Origin: Sediminibacillus halophilus
GTDB lineage: Bacteria > Bacillota > Bacilli > Bacillales > Amphibacillaceae
Reading direction: 5' to 3'
Assembly (NCBI RefSeq): GCF_900103695.1
Contig: NZ_FNHF01000001.1
Span: forward strand, 1,274,961-1,338,960
Length of the DNA stretch: 64,000 nt
Below are positions 55,578 through 63,799 of this stretch, in pieces. Every line of letters starts with the position of its first letter. Position 1 is the stretch's first letter. The translations under genes and the position numbers were made by a program. The notes below the pieces were generated by a model. The model had not been told where the DNA came from. It made no database searches and saw only the letters and a program-made list of their open reading frames with translations.

Positions 55578-55869
55578 GGCAATGTTCCTTTCTAATATAC
55601 TCTCCTTTCATGTTTTCCTAAGTCCCACTTTTTCATGCAAGAATCAACGTCGGCTGCATGGCGAAAATAAGCATGCCATAAGCAAGAGAAATGAATCGGG
55701 TACATAAACATGGTCTTAATCTTTGAGAGGTATAATCTTCGCCTTTGATGACTTGCACGGTACCGGAAAATAGTTGTTTGTTTAATACATCGATTAATAT
55801 TAATCGGAAGATGGAGAAAACTGGAAGTAGACCTAACACCGGAACTGTATTTTCGGAATGCACCTAAAG
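55578..55869. other. Gap between the MFS gene and wrbA terminator
   Basis: About 290 bp. A perfect 16-bp palindrome CGATTAATATTAATCG lies at 55791-55806, about 215 bp before the MFS start. A 76-codon minus frame (55633-55863) lacks a ribosome site and is not supported. Confidence 0.45.
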
Positions 55870-55918
55870 GAAAAGGGATGCCCGATAAGTTTTTCTTGAC
55901 TTAAGGGGCACCCCTTTT
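55870..55918. terminator. Terminator after wrbA
   Basis: AAAAGGGaTGCCC pairs with GGGGCACCCCTTTT around a loop, 18 bp beyond the wrbA stop. Confidence 0.65.
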
Positions 55919-55935
55919 GGTAAACCGATATTTAT

Positions 55936-56532
55936 TTATTCTGCAATCTTTTTGGTCACTTCAACCGTTCTTTTCGCCTGATGCTTCACAGCAGCTTCCA
56001 CATCCTCTACCATGTTGCCGTCCTGATCGACACTAACACTTATACCATATGGGTTTCCACCGGCAGCAAATGTTACCGGATCTGTGTAACCAGGACCGAC
56101 GATGATCGCTCCCCAGTGGAACATAGTTGTATATAAATTCAACGTCGTAGCTTCTTGTCCACCATGCGGATTTTGAGCAGACGTCATGGCGCTTACTACC
56201 TTGTTGACGAGCTTCCCTTGAGCCCATAATCCTCCAGCCTGATCAAAGAACTGCTTAGCCTGCGAAGGCACGTTCCCGAAACGTGTTGGTACACTAAAAA
56301 TGAATCCGTCAGCCCAGTCGAGATCATCATTGGTCGCTTCCGGCACCTCTTTGGTTGCCTCGTAATGCTCTTTCCAAGCCGGATTTTGGGCAATCGCTTC
56401 TTCTGGTGCAGTTTCTTTAATTTTTCTGACCCTGACTTCAGCACCTGCATCTTTTGCCGCAGCTTCAGCCCATTGTGCCAATTGGTAATTGGTGCCCGTG
56501 GAACTATAATAAAAAATTGCCATTTTTACCAT
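55936..56532 (-). CDS. wrbA: NAD(P)H:quinone oxidoreductase WrbA
   Basis: 198 residues. Flavodoxin-like fold with phosphate loop YYSSTGTNYQLAQWA and the WrbA signature VPTRFGNVPSQAKQF, then SAQNPHGGQEATTL. Reduces quinones with two electrons using FMN. ATG 56532 has AAAGGAG seven bases upstream. It is a one-gene transcript ending at its own terminator. Confidence 0.92.
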   Translation of the reverse strand: MVKMAIFYYSSTGTNYQLAQWAEAAAKDAGAEVRVRKIKETAPEEAIAQNPAWKEHYEATKEVPEATNDDLDWADGFIFSVPTRFGNVPSQAKQFFDQAGGLWAQGKLVNKVVSAMTSAQNPHGGQEATTLNLYTTMFHWGAIIVGPGYTDPVTFAAGGNPYGISVSVDQDGNMVEDVEAAVKHQAKRTVEVTKKIAE

Positions 56533-56868
56533 GTTTCATACTCCTTTCCATTTTACCTGCTAGTATTCTCTTGTCCTACAAGAGTATGCACTTTTTCTTA
56601 TACCCTATACAGGCAGATGATAAGCCGCTTCACTTTAATTTTGACCAGTACTGGCAATAAAAAATCGGAATTCCGATCGCGATTCAAATATTTTAATGGA
56701 ATGATATGCTTTTATCCTGATTCTCTACCTCGTTTCCACCTTCACCGACCGAATGAAGAGCGTTTCTCCTATTCCTCTGCCTCGTTTCCACCTTGATTCG
56801 GTTGACGAACTTCTATATCCAATTCACTCAAAAAAAAAAGAGACAGACCAAATTGGTCGTGCCTCCCA
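56533..56868. other. Non-coding gap with a direct repeat and palindrome
   Basis: About 335 bp. The palindrome ATCGGAATTCCGAT lies at 56664-56677, followed by ATATGCTTTTATCC, which resembles the outer end of the repeat family. TCTRCCTCGTTTCCACCTT occurs twice, at 56724-56742 and 56776-56794. No gene is supported. Confidence 0.45.
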
Positions 56869-57081
56869 TTAAACTACTTTACTGTATGAAGGAAATGTCC
56901 AATAACACTCGCCCCATCCTCTTTGGACAGCGAGTTCATCGAAGGTTCGTGCTTGACTGTTATAAAAATTGATGATTGCCTCTTCGATGGTTTCCTGTTG
57001 AGGATTGTAGGAGAGTAAAATTGGTTTGGAGAAGCGCATTCCATCCACTAAACCTTCTATGATAACCGTTTCGCGATACAT
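56869..57081 (-). CDS. 70-residue protein, unrecognised
   Basis: Not recognised. ATG 57081 has GGGAGTG five bases upstream; a longer frame to 57210 has no site. The protein has a beta-rich start YRETVIIEGLVDGMRFSKP and a helical end with NSQARTFDELAVQRGWGECYW. Soluble, no signal peptide. It lies between wrbA and mneS. Confidence 0.55.
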   Translation of the reverse strand: MYRETVIIEGLVDGMRFSKPILLSYNPQQETIEEAIINFYNSQARTFDELAVQRGWGECYWTFPSYSKVV

Positions 57082-57217
57082 GCTCTCACTCCCTTGATAT
57101 AATAAAAACAAATAATATGATTCCTTGTATTTCTTTACCCTCAAATGTGTACAATTAATCTTACGCAGTCTGGACAATTCAAAGTTTTTGGCAACATCCG
57201 TTTCTTCCATTAAACTA

Positions 57218-57238
57218 AATTGCCTTAGGGCAACTATA
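57218..57238 (+). promoter_or_regulatory. MntR box before mneS
   Basis: ATTGCCTTAGGGCAACTA contains the inverted pair TTGCC-TTAG-GGCAA and resembles the B. subtilis MntR site TTTGCCTTAAGGAAAC. It lies upstream of a TATGAT -10 (57278-57283) with a poor -35, as expected for an activator-dependent promoter. MntR is known to activate the manganese exporters mneP and mneS under high Mn. Confidence 0.7.
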
Positions 57239-57335
57239 GTGCCTTGAGTAAGCTTTTTTTCTCTAGACTTACTGAAGTATGATTTGGTAAGCTATGTTTG
57301 CTGGAAAAGCGACAGGAAGCGGAGGCAATCATTTC

Positions 57336-58220
57336 ATGGGTCAATATGAAAATTTAAAAAGAGGAGAAAGGGGAGCCTGGATCAGCATCGCCGCTTATTT
57401 GATCCTGGCTCTATCCAAATTAATCATCGCTTCTATCGGAAACTCGGACGCCCTAAGAGCGGACGGGCTTAATAATACAACAGATGTCGTTGCTTCCGTT
57501 GCCGTACTTATCGGCTTGCGGATATCACGAAAGCCGCCGGACGAGGATCACCATTACGGTCACTTCCGCGCCGAAACCATCGCATCCCTGGTGGCAGCTT
57601 TTATTATGGTCACCGTCGGTTTTCAGGTCATTCTCGATACAATTCAGAAAATCATCGATCAATCCCTGGATCAACCAAGTATGATTACTGCCTGGACAGC
57701 TTTAGGCAGTGCTGTGGTGATGCTTGCAGTCTATCGTTTCAACTTACGGCTTTCCCAAAGGATCAACAGTTCCTCCCTTCATGCGGCGGCACAGGACAAT
57801 AAATCAGATGCCCTGGTCAGTATTGGGGCCTTCGTCGGGATTGCTGGAGCTCAGTTCGGTCTATATTGGCTCGATCCTGCGGCGGGTCTGATTGTCGGCA
57901 TTATCATTTGCAAAACGGCTTGGAATATTTTTCGCGATGCCACGCATACCTTGACAGATGGTTTTAATGAAGAGGAACTTCTAACGATCAGAAACAGCAT
58001 AGCCAGTGATGAAGAGGTAAAAGAGGTAAAGGATATCAAAGGTCGTCTGCATGGGAATCAGACATTGGTGGAAGTAACGATATACGTAGAACCTACTCTC
58101 GATGTCCAGGAAAGTCATGAAATTACGGAGAGAATAGAGGAATTACTGCAGGAAAAACATGATATCAATCATGCCCATATCCATATCGAGCCTGCTCCAG
58201 ATGCTATAACAGATAGATAG
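57336..58220 (+). CDS. mneS: Manganese efflux CDF transporter MneS-like
   Basis: 294 residues, six membrane helices and a C-terminal ferredoxin-like metal domain. ADGLNNTTDVVAS and DEDHHYGHFRAETIASLVA carry the transport-site aspartates and histidines; NKSDALVSIGAFVG is the second metal pair. Very close in layout to B. subtilis MneS (YeaB). Exports Mn(II) by proton antiport. ATG 57336 follows GCGGAGGC. The MntR box fits this role. Confidence 0.85.
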   Translation: MGQYENLKRGERGAWISIAAYLILALSKLIIASIGNSDALRADGLNNTTDVVASVAVLIGLRISRKPPDEDHHYGHFRAETIASLVAAFIMVTVGFQVILDTIQKIIDQSLDQPSMITAWTALGSAVVMLAVYRFNLRLSQRINSSSLHAAAQDNKSDALVSIGAFVGIAGAQFGLYWLDPAAGLIVGIIICKTAWNIFRDATHTLTDGFNEEELLTIRNSIASDEEVKEVKDIKGRLHGNQTLVEVTIYVEPTLDVQESHEITERIEELLQEKHDINHAHIHIEPAPDAITDR

Positions 58221-58373
58221 CATCTAATTACCTGTGCAAAAAACGCGCCACACTTCGAAAGTCTAGCCCCCTGCTATGACACTATTTTGCAAACAACGGA
58301 GTAGCTTATGGCCTTAAGGCTAAAGCCCGCTGGTGCTAGACCATACCCCGGAATTTATAACGAATACACTAAA

Positions 58374-58424
58374 AGTGGCTGGGAAAGCATCGATTGCGAT
58401 CCTAGTGTCCCAGCCACTCTTTTT
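58374..58424. terminator. Strong terminator after the GNAT gene
   Basis: AGTGGCTGGGA (58374-58384) pairs with TCCCAGCCACT (58408-58418), with A and T runs outside. It begins just past the GNAT stop and can also stop plus-strand mneS transcripts. Confidence 0.85.
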
Positions 58425-58974
58425 AACTCCGCTGTTCCAAGCTTTTGAGTTTTTTCGATAATTCATGGATATCCTTCCAACCAAAAGCAGACTCTTGATA
58501 AGTACCTTCACCGATGGTTGTATCTTCTTTCTCAATTTGCCGTGCTCCGTGTTTAGCATAAAATCTGCTCGATGGATTTTGAGTAAGTACCCACACCAGC
58601 ATGGATTGATACCCTTCCCTCACCATTTCTTCCGTGAAAGCCGCAAGCATCCAGGTACCAAGTCCCTTCCGTTGATAGTCAGCCAACAAGTAAATCGCAT
58701 ATATCTCCCCGTCATAACCAAAACGTTTCGTGCGTTCCTTTCCTCCTGATACAAAGCCGACAATCTCCCCATCCGTATTTTCTACCACCAAGGCAACTTG
58801 ACCGGAGGTTGGCATTTTTAAAATTGTTTCCCACAAGGCCTTCCGGTTTTCGAAGGTTATATTGGACATATCTTTTTCATTAATCAGCTCAAAATACGTT
58901 GATTTCCAACTGTTCACATGGACATTGGCAATTTGCTCTGCATCTTTTAATTCAGCTTTTCTGATATGGTACAT
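58423..58974 (-). CDS. GNAT family N-acetyltransferase
   Basis: 183 residues. GNAT fold with acetyl-CoA loop VLAD...QRKGLGTWML (residues about 95-110) and ANVHVNSWKSTYFELI at the start. Substrate unknown; the GNAT family acetylates amino groups of many small molecules. ATG 58974 has GAGGGG upstream. Strong terminator downstream. Confidence 0.85.
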   Translation of the reverse strand: MYHIRKAELKDAEQIANVHVNSWKSTYFELINEKDMSNITFENRKALWETILKMPTSGQVALVVENTDGEIVGFVSGGKERTKRFGYDGEIYAIYLLADYQRKGLGTWMLAAFTEEMVREGYQSMLVWVLTQNPSSRFYAKHGARQIEKEDTTIGEGTYQESAFGWKDIHELSKKLKSLEQRS

Positions 58975-59042
58975 CCTTTTTTCCCCTCTTTCTGTATCTA
59001 TACTTCAATAAATCAGGCGATAAGATCCTTCCTTCTGTTTCT

Positions 59043-59336
59043 TTAAAATGTTAGAAGAAAGACAGTCGCAATTGCGCCGATAACGACAAGAATGATATTT
59101 AGCCCCAAGAAGGCCAAAATGACAGCTACTGCCCCGCCGATCAATCCTAGATGCGGCTGATCAGGTTTGACTGTCAATATTCCCGGAAAAATCAATGCCC
59201 CTAATGCAGCGTAAGGGATGGCGTTAAGCCATCTGTTTATCCATTCTGGAAAATGGACCTTGTCGACGATATATGCTGGTAACATTCGCGGAATCATGGT
59301 AACGAGAGACATGCCAAGAATAATGAATAAAATCAT
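59043..59336 (-). CDS. azlD: Branched-chain amino acid exporter subunit AzlD
   Basis: 97 residues, three or four membrane helices, the AzlD small subunit. PRMLPAYIV and FPEWINRWLNAIPYAALGALIFPGIL are family signatures. With AzlC it exports branched-chain amino acids or analogues. ATG 59336 overlaps the azlC stop by ATGA and has AAGGGGG upstream. Confidence 0.88.
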   Translation of the reverse strand: MILFIILGMSLVTMIPRMLPAYIVDKVHFPEWINRWLNAIPYAALGALIFPGILTVKPDQPHLGLIGGAVAVILAFLGLNIILVVIGAIATVFLLTF

Positions 59337-60061
59337 TGCTTTTCCCCCTTTTGCAGGAAGACGCCGCACAACCCGCCTATAAGCGTTCCAAATACAATCG
59401 CCCAGCCATCACTGACAAACTGACTGCTAAACACATTGATCAGCATTGCTATAACCGCTATCAATCCAACCCGCATTTCCTTCCTGACACTGGGCAAAAG
59501 TAATCCGATAAACATCGCATATAATGCAATTCCCATACTCTGGCTTAAAACAGCCGGGATGATATCACCTAGAACCCCGCCTAAAAACGAACCAGCTACC
59601 CATGCAGAATATGCTGTTATCATTAAGGCTGCGTAAAAATACATTCCCTTTTCCTGCTTTGCTTCTTCCGTGTGCATGGAGGCAACCGAAAAGGTTTCAT
59701 CCGTCAAGCCGAGCGAAAGAGGCACCTTCCACTGCAAACCGATGAAACGGAGCCGGTTCATAAACGAGAAACTCATTACAAAATGACGGAAGTTCAGTAC
59801 AAACGTAGCTATGATAATTTCGATTGCTCCGGTGCCTATCGCAATCATCCCGGCCCCCATGAACTGGCTGGCTCCGGCAAAAACGAGCACACTCATCAAG
59901 GTGATTTCCAAAATCGTCATTCCAGCCTGTTTTGCCAGCACACCATATGTGAGTGCAACCGGTAAATAACCAAGCATAATCGGTATCCCTCTGGAAACCC
60001 CTTTCTGGATCATATAAAGACGAGCAGATTCCTCTGTTTTTACAACTGCTTTTAATGACAT
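59333..60061 (-). CDS. azlC: Branched-chain amino acid exporter AzlC
   Basis: 242 residues, about eight membrane helices. GIPIMLGYLPVALTYGVLAKQAGM and the FAGASQFMGAGMI motif identify AzlC. Works with AzlD. GGAGGG precedes ATG 60061; the 11-residue extension to 60094 is not supported. First gene of azlCD, divergent from the T-box leader. Confidence 0.88.
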   Translation of the reverse strand: MSLKAVVKTEESARLYMIQKGVSRGIPIMLGYLPVALTYGVLAKQAGMTILEITLMSVLVFAGASQFMGAGMIAIGTGAIEIIIATFVLNFRHFVMSFSFMNRLRFIGLQWKVPLSLGLTDETFSVASMHTEEAKQEKGMYFYAALMITAYSAWVAGSFLGGVLGDIIPAVLSQSMGIALYAMFIGLLLPSVRKEMRVGLIAVIAMLINVFSSQFVSDGWAIVFGTLIGGLCGVFLQKGEKQ

Positions 60062-60235
60062 GTGCTGCCCTCCGGTATGTAAAAAATTTTTCATTCATTA
60101 TACCGGATTGCTAGTTAAATAGAAAGAGTTTCAACTATTTTCCATATAAACAGCCGTTGACAGTGATACAAGCTTTATTGTATGATTCACGGAAACAGAT
60201 TACCATAAAAGTTTTCCGCAGATTCCGAAGTAGAC

Positions 60236-60409
60236 TTTACTGCTGTCAGTCAATAGAGACCGGGCGGTTGGTGAAAGCCCGGGCAGGGTAAAGTTGAATT
60301 ACAGGATCGCAAGAAGCGGCAGTTTTAAAAGCTGGATGGATTCGTTCATCAATTAGGGTGGTACCGCGGAGTAAAAGCTTCGTCCCTTTCAGGGATGGAG
60401 CTTTTTTTA
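60236..60409 (+). promoter_or_regulatory. T-box riboswitch, probable tyrosine type
   Basis: Complete T-box: Stem I (about 60236-60335, base TTTACTGCTG/CGGCAGT), distal hairpin, specifier loop GAATTACA with UAC (60300-60302), the T-box sequence AGGGTGGTACCGCGG (60355-60369) and a terminator AAAAGCTTCGTCC...GGATGGAGCTTTTTT (60373-60407). Uncharged tRNA-Tyr would pair at UAC and at the T-box bulge, favouring the antiterminator and expression of the downstream gene. Tyr assignment rests on the loop position. Confidence 0.85.
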
Positions 60410-60486
60410 TTTTTGTCCGCCCCCTTATGGCTTGGAAACTTCCTGAATCCAAGGAAAAAGCTGAAAACTACCAAAGGAGTATGCTT

Positions 60487-61842
60487 ATGTTTCAGATTAA
60501 TCCCAAACAGACACCGCGATGGCAGGAAGCTGCCATGTTGCTGGTACTGGTCATCGCCATTATTGGTTTCTTTATTATCAAACTAGAAACAGTTCCGCAC
60601 ATTCCACTTATCCTGGCTGTCTTGACTGTCACAACATACGGTCTTTTGAAAAAAATACCGTTTGCCGATTTGCAGTCGGGAATGGCTGAAGGTGCAAGAA
60701 CTGGTATTGGTGCCGTTTTTCTATTCTTATTGATCGGTATCCTGATCAGCAGCTGGATGGTGAGCGGCACTATCCCGGTATTAATGCATACGGGTATCCA
60801 ACTTATCGGAGGCACCTGGTTTTTTGCCATTGCTTTTGCCGTTACGGCTTTGATTGGTACTGCGCTGGGGAGCTCCTTAACGACTAGTGCTACTATTGGT
60901 GTCGCCTTCATCGGGATGGCCGAAGCAATGGACTTATCACTAGCCGTTTCGGCAGGAGCGATAGTATCCGGGGCATTTTTCGGAGACAAAATGTCACCAC
61001 TCTCGGATACTACCAATCTTGCTTCCACCATCGTGGAAGTCGATTTGTTTCAGCACATTCGGAACATGGCTTGGACTACCCTTCCGGCATTTTTGATCAC
61101 TTTCATAATCTTTGTTTTCCTATCGCCAAGCCGCCAGATTGGCGGCACTCAGCTCGAGCAGTATCAGCAGGGACTTTCCGGTTCTGGATTGCTGCACTGG
61201 TATGCCTGGCTCCCGCTTCTTCTCCTGGTGGTACTAACTTTGTTTAAGGTTCCGGCATTCTTGACCATTGCCGCCAGCAGTCTGCTAGCGACACTGACTG
61301 CCGGCCTGAGCGGGAGCATGGGGTGGTTGGCCATTTGGAAAACCTGGTACTCCGGGTACATGGCTGAAACAGGCATCAAAACAGTCGACAGCCTTCTGAG
61401 CAGAGGGGGCATGGAATCCATGTTCTTGACCATTTCCCTCGTACTTCTAGCTCTGGGATTGGGGGGACTGCTGTTTGTAACTGGGATCATTCCCTCGCTC
61501 TTAAAATCGATTCAGTCAAAACTGACAAGTCTACGTAGAGTGACACTGACTACTGTGTTGACGGCAATCAGTGCAAACATCTTGATTGGCGAACAGTATT
61601 TATCAATTCTTCTGACAGGAGAGGCCTATAAAAAAGTGTATGATGAACAGGGTATCGCCAGAAAAAAACTGTCGCGCACATTGGAAGACGCCGGCACAGT
61701 TATCAATCCGCTCGTACCATGGAGCGTCTGTGGGGTCTTTTTGGCGGATGTATTGGGAGTCCCCGTATTGACATACCTGCCATTTGCGTTTTTCTGCATG
61801 CTTTGCCCTGTGCTAACCATGCTGATAAAAGGAAATCGTTAA
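60487..61842 (+). CDS. NhaC-family Na+/H+ antiporter (YheL-like)
   Basis: 451 residues, 11-12 membrane helices. NhaC family; SLTTSATIGVAFIGMAEAMDLS and GAFFGDKMSPLSDTTNLASTIVEV are core motifs. AAAGGAG lies seven bases before ATG 60487. The T-box upstream implies tyrosine starvation controls it, suggesting a role in tyrosine or related transport. Surveys of T-boxes place Tyr T-boxes before yheL-type genes. Overlaps the next gene's end by four bases. Confidence 0.85.
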   Translation: MFQINPKQTPRWQEAAMLLVLVIAIIGFFIIKLETVPHIPLILAVLTVTTYGLLKKIPFADLQSGMAEGARTGIGAVFLFLLIGILISSWMVSGTIPVLMHTGIQLIGGTWFFAIAFAVTALIGTALGSSLTTSATIGVAFIGMAEAMDLSLAVSAGAIVSGAFFGDKMSPLSDTTNLASTIVEVDLFQHIRNMAWTTLPAFLITFIIFVFLSPSRQIGGTQLEQYQQGLSGSGLLHWYAWLPLLLLVVLTLFKVPAFLTIAASSLLATLTAGLSGSMGWLAIWKTWYSGYMAETGIKTVDSLLSRGGMESMFLTISLVLLALGLGGLLFVTGIIPSLLKSIQSKLTSLRRVTLTTVLTAISANILIGEQYLSILLTGEAYKKVYDEQGIARKKLSRTLEDAGTVINPLVPWSVCGVFLADVLGVPVLTYLPFAFFCMLCPVLTMLIKGNR

Positions 61843-62615
61843 GACATTCGTTCTTTCATCAGTATTTTGTTCAGCTTTTCAAGGCCGAGCAGCAGTCGTG
61901 GTGATGGCCTGCAGAACAACGCCTCCGGAAGTACATGAATCCGGTTTTGCCTTACAGCGTCCAGCTCGTTCCAACCGGGACGTTTTTTGATTAATTCCGG
62001 ACGCATCTTTTCTTCTTGAATCCCAACCCAGACCAGACAAATATGGTCTGGGTTTCTGCTTTTTACTTCTTCCCAATTCGTTTGTACACTTGCCTTTGCT
62101 TCCGAATCAAAAATATTCCGGGCACCAGCCAGCTCGCTGATTTCCGTGAGCCAATTTTCTCTTCCCGGTGTGAATACTGGCTTGGGCCACCATTCCCAAT
62201 ATAGAGATGGCCTATAGGAAGAAGCCATACCCAACCGAAAGGAAGCGGTTTCATTTTTGAACTGCAACGCTTTTTGTTTCCCCAGAGCTTCCTCCCCAAT
62301 TGCTGCTCCTGTTGTCTCCAAATCCCTTGCGATTTCTTCTAATGAATTCGGGTTCAGGATGATGTAAGGAACCTGCTGTTTATCCAATGCTTCAATATTT
62401 TTTTCCATACCTGGCACACTAAGCGAGGCCAAAACTAAATCTGGCTCCATCGCTGCAACTTTGTCAACATCAATTGATAAGTCAGGACCGACTTTGGGTA
62501 ACTGTTTGACACGTTCCGGATAATCAGAGAAGTCATCGACCGCAATCAATTTATCCACTTTTCCTAAATAATCAAGCAGCTCGGTATTGCTTGGGCAAAT
62601 AGAAACAACTCTCAC
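61839..62615 (-). CDS. Cobalamin/metal ABC-binding protein-like (BtuF-type), cytosolic
   Basis: 258 residues. BtuF/TroA-type fold: SICPSNTELLDYLGKVDKLIAVDDFSDYPERV at the start and WPKPVFTPGRENWLTEI..AGARNIF in the middle. There is no signal peptide or lipobox, so it is probably a cytosolic member of the cobalamin-binding-protein group. Start GTG 62615 is five bases after GAGGGGGAG; ATGs upstream are in the site. Role unknown; no transporter subunits nearby. Confidence 0.75.
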   Translation of the reverse strand: MRVVSICPSNTELLDYLGKVDKLIAVDDFSDYPERVKQLPKVGPDLSIDVDKVAAMEPDLVLASLSVPGMEKNIEALDKQQVPYIILNPNSLEEIARDLETTGAAIGEEALGKQKALQFKNETASFRLGMASSYRPSLYWEWWPKPVFTPGRENWLTEISELAGARNIFDSEAKASVQTNWEEVKSRNPDHICLVWVGIQEEKMRPELIKKRPGWNELDAVRQNRIHVLPEALFCRPSPRLLLGLEKLNKILMKERMS

Positions 62616-62692
62616 ACCGTCTCCCCCTCTCATCACTTAATAGCCATTTTCTAAAAGGCCTGACAGCTATACACGCTAAACAACGCAGAGTC

Positions 62693-62725
62693 GAAAAAAA
62701 GAGAAAGCAAATACTGCTTCCTCTT
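62693..62725 (-). terminator. Terminator after map
   Basis: AAGAGGAAGCA/TGCTTTCTCTT stem followed by a T run on the minus strand, overlapping the map stop codon. Confidence 0.7.
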
Positions 62726-63479
62726 AGATGTCATCCTGACTGGTCAAAATCTTCGGCCCTTCTTTAGTAATCACTACTGTATGCTCATACTGGGCCGATC
62801 TTCCCTGGTCGGTTGTCCGTGCTGTCCAATTATTACTGTCCATTTGACTGTGCCAAGTGCCTTCATTCAACATTGGTTCGATTGTGATGACCATGCCTTC
62901 TTTTAAACGCGGACCCTTTCCTGCCAAACCAAAATGGGGGATATGAGGAGCTTCGTGAATGGTTGGCCCGATACCGTGACCAGTAAAATCACGTACAACG
63001 GAAAAACCTTCTGCTTCCGCGTATGTTTGAATAGCATGGCCAATATCCCCAATCCGGCTTCCGGCCTGTGCCTTTTCAATTCCTTTGTAAAGGGACTTTT
63101 CCGTGACTTCCATCAACCGTTTCCCTTTCTCATCGACATCGCCGACAGCATATGTCCAGGCAGAGTCGGCAAGCCCGCCATTTAAATTGACTACCATATC
63201 GATGGTGACAATGTCACCGTCTTTCAGTGCCTCATTACGAGGGAAACCATGGCAGATTTCATCATTGACCGATGCGCATGTAGCAAACTGGTAACCGTTA
63301 TAGCCTTTCTGTTCTGCAGTTGCTCCATGTTCAGCTAGATAATCCTCGACGAATTTCTCAATTTCCATGGTGGTTATGCCCGGTTTCATTCTCTTCGCTA
63401 TTTCTTTATGGGTGGATGCAAGCAGCTTGCCAGCCTCCTGCATCATTTCAATTTCTCGATTGCTTTTACGTGTAATCAT
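62724..63479 (-). CDS. map: Methionine aminopeptidase type I
   Basis: 251 residues. Pita-bread fold with the five metal ligands in order: TIDMVVNLNGGLADSAWT (two Asp), GHGIG (His), IEPM (Glu) and YEHTVV-type end (Glu). EICHGFP carries the substrate histidine. Removes the initiator Met from nascent proteins. ATG 63479 follows AGGAAG. It is separate from the ribosomal operon, so it may be a second copy like B. subtilis YflG. Confidence 0.92.
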   Translation of the reverse strand: MITRKSNREIEMMQEAGKLLASTHKEIAKRMKPGITTMEIEKFVEDYLAEHGATAEQKGYNGYQFATCASVNDEICHGFPRNEALKDGDIVTIDMVVNLNGGLADSAWTYAVGDVDEKGKRLMEVTEKSLYKGIEKAQAGSRIGDIGHAIQTYAEAEGFSVVRDFTGHGIGPTIHEAPHIPHFGLAGKGPRLKEGMVITIEPMLNEGTWHSQMDSNNWTARTTDQGRSAQYEHTVVITKEGPKILTSQDDI

Positions 63480-63799
63480 CTATGACTTCCTTTCTACATC
63501 ATCCATTTTATCATGAGGGGAACGGCAGGTAAATCATCTTCCAATTCAATGGCATTAGCATTATATGAAAGGAGGAGGAAACGCGCTAATTATCTCTGTG
63601 CTGGGATTTTATCCATTATAAAGTTTATCATGACGGTTCCCTTGCGTAAAACAACCTGTCCATTAAGTGTGGAAAGAAAGCCAGTATAGTTTTGTCATCC
63701 GTTATAGATCCGAGAAAAATACTACTGAAATTTTCACAACATTCAGTAATACTATGATAGACTAAAAATCTACTCTAATTTCAACAGGAGGAATTTGAT
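63480..63799. other. Gap before the terminal GNAT gene
   Basis: 320 bp with no clear terminator or repeat. A 44-codon plus-strand frame at 63552 has no ribosome site. A TATGAT at 63753-63758 might be a -10 for the downstream gene. Confidence 0.4.

Noticed and set aside
55633-55863. 76-codon minus frame before the MFS exporter
   Set aside because: No ribosome site and no family resemblance; contains the palindrome.
63552-63686. 44-codon plus frame upstream of the terminal GNAT gene
   Set aside because: No ribosome site; composition not protein-like.
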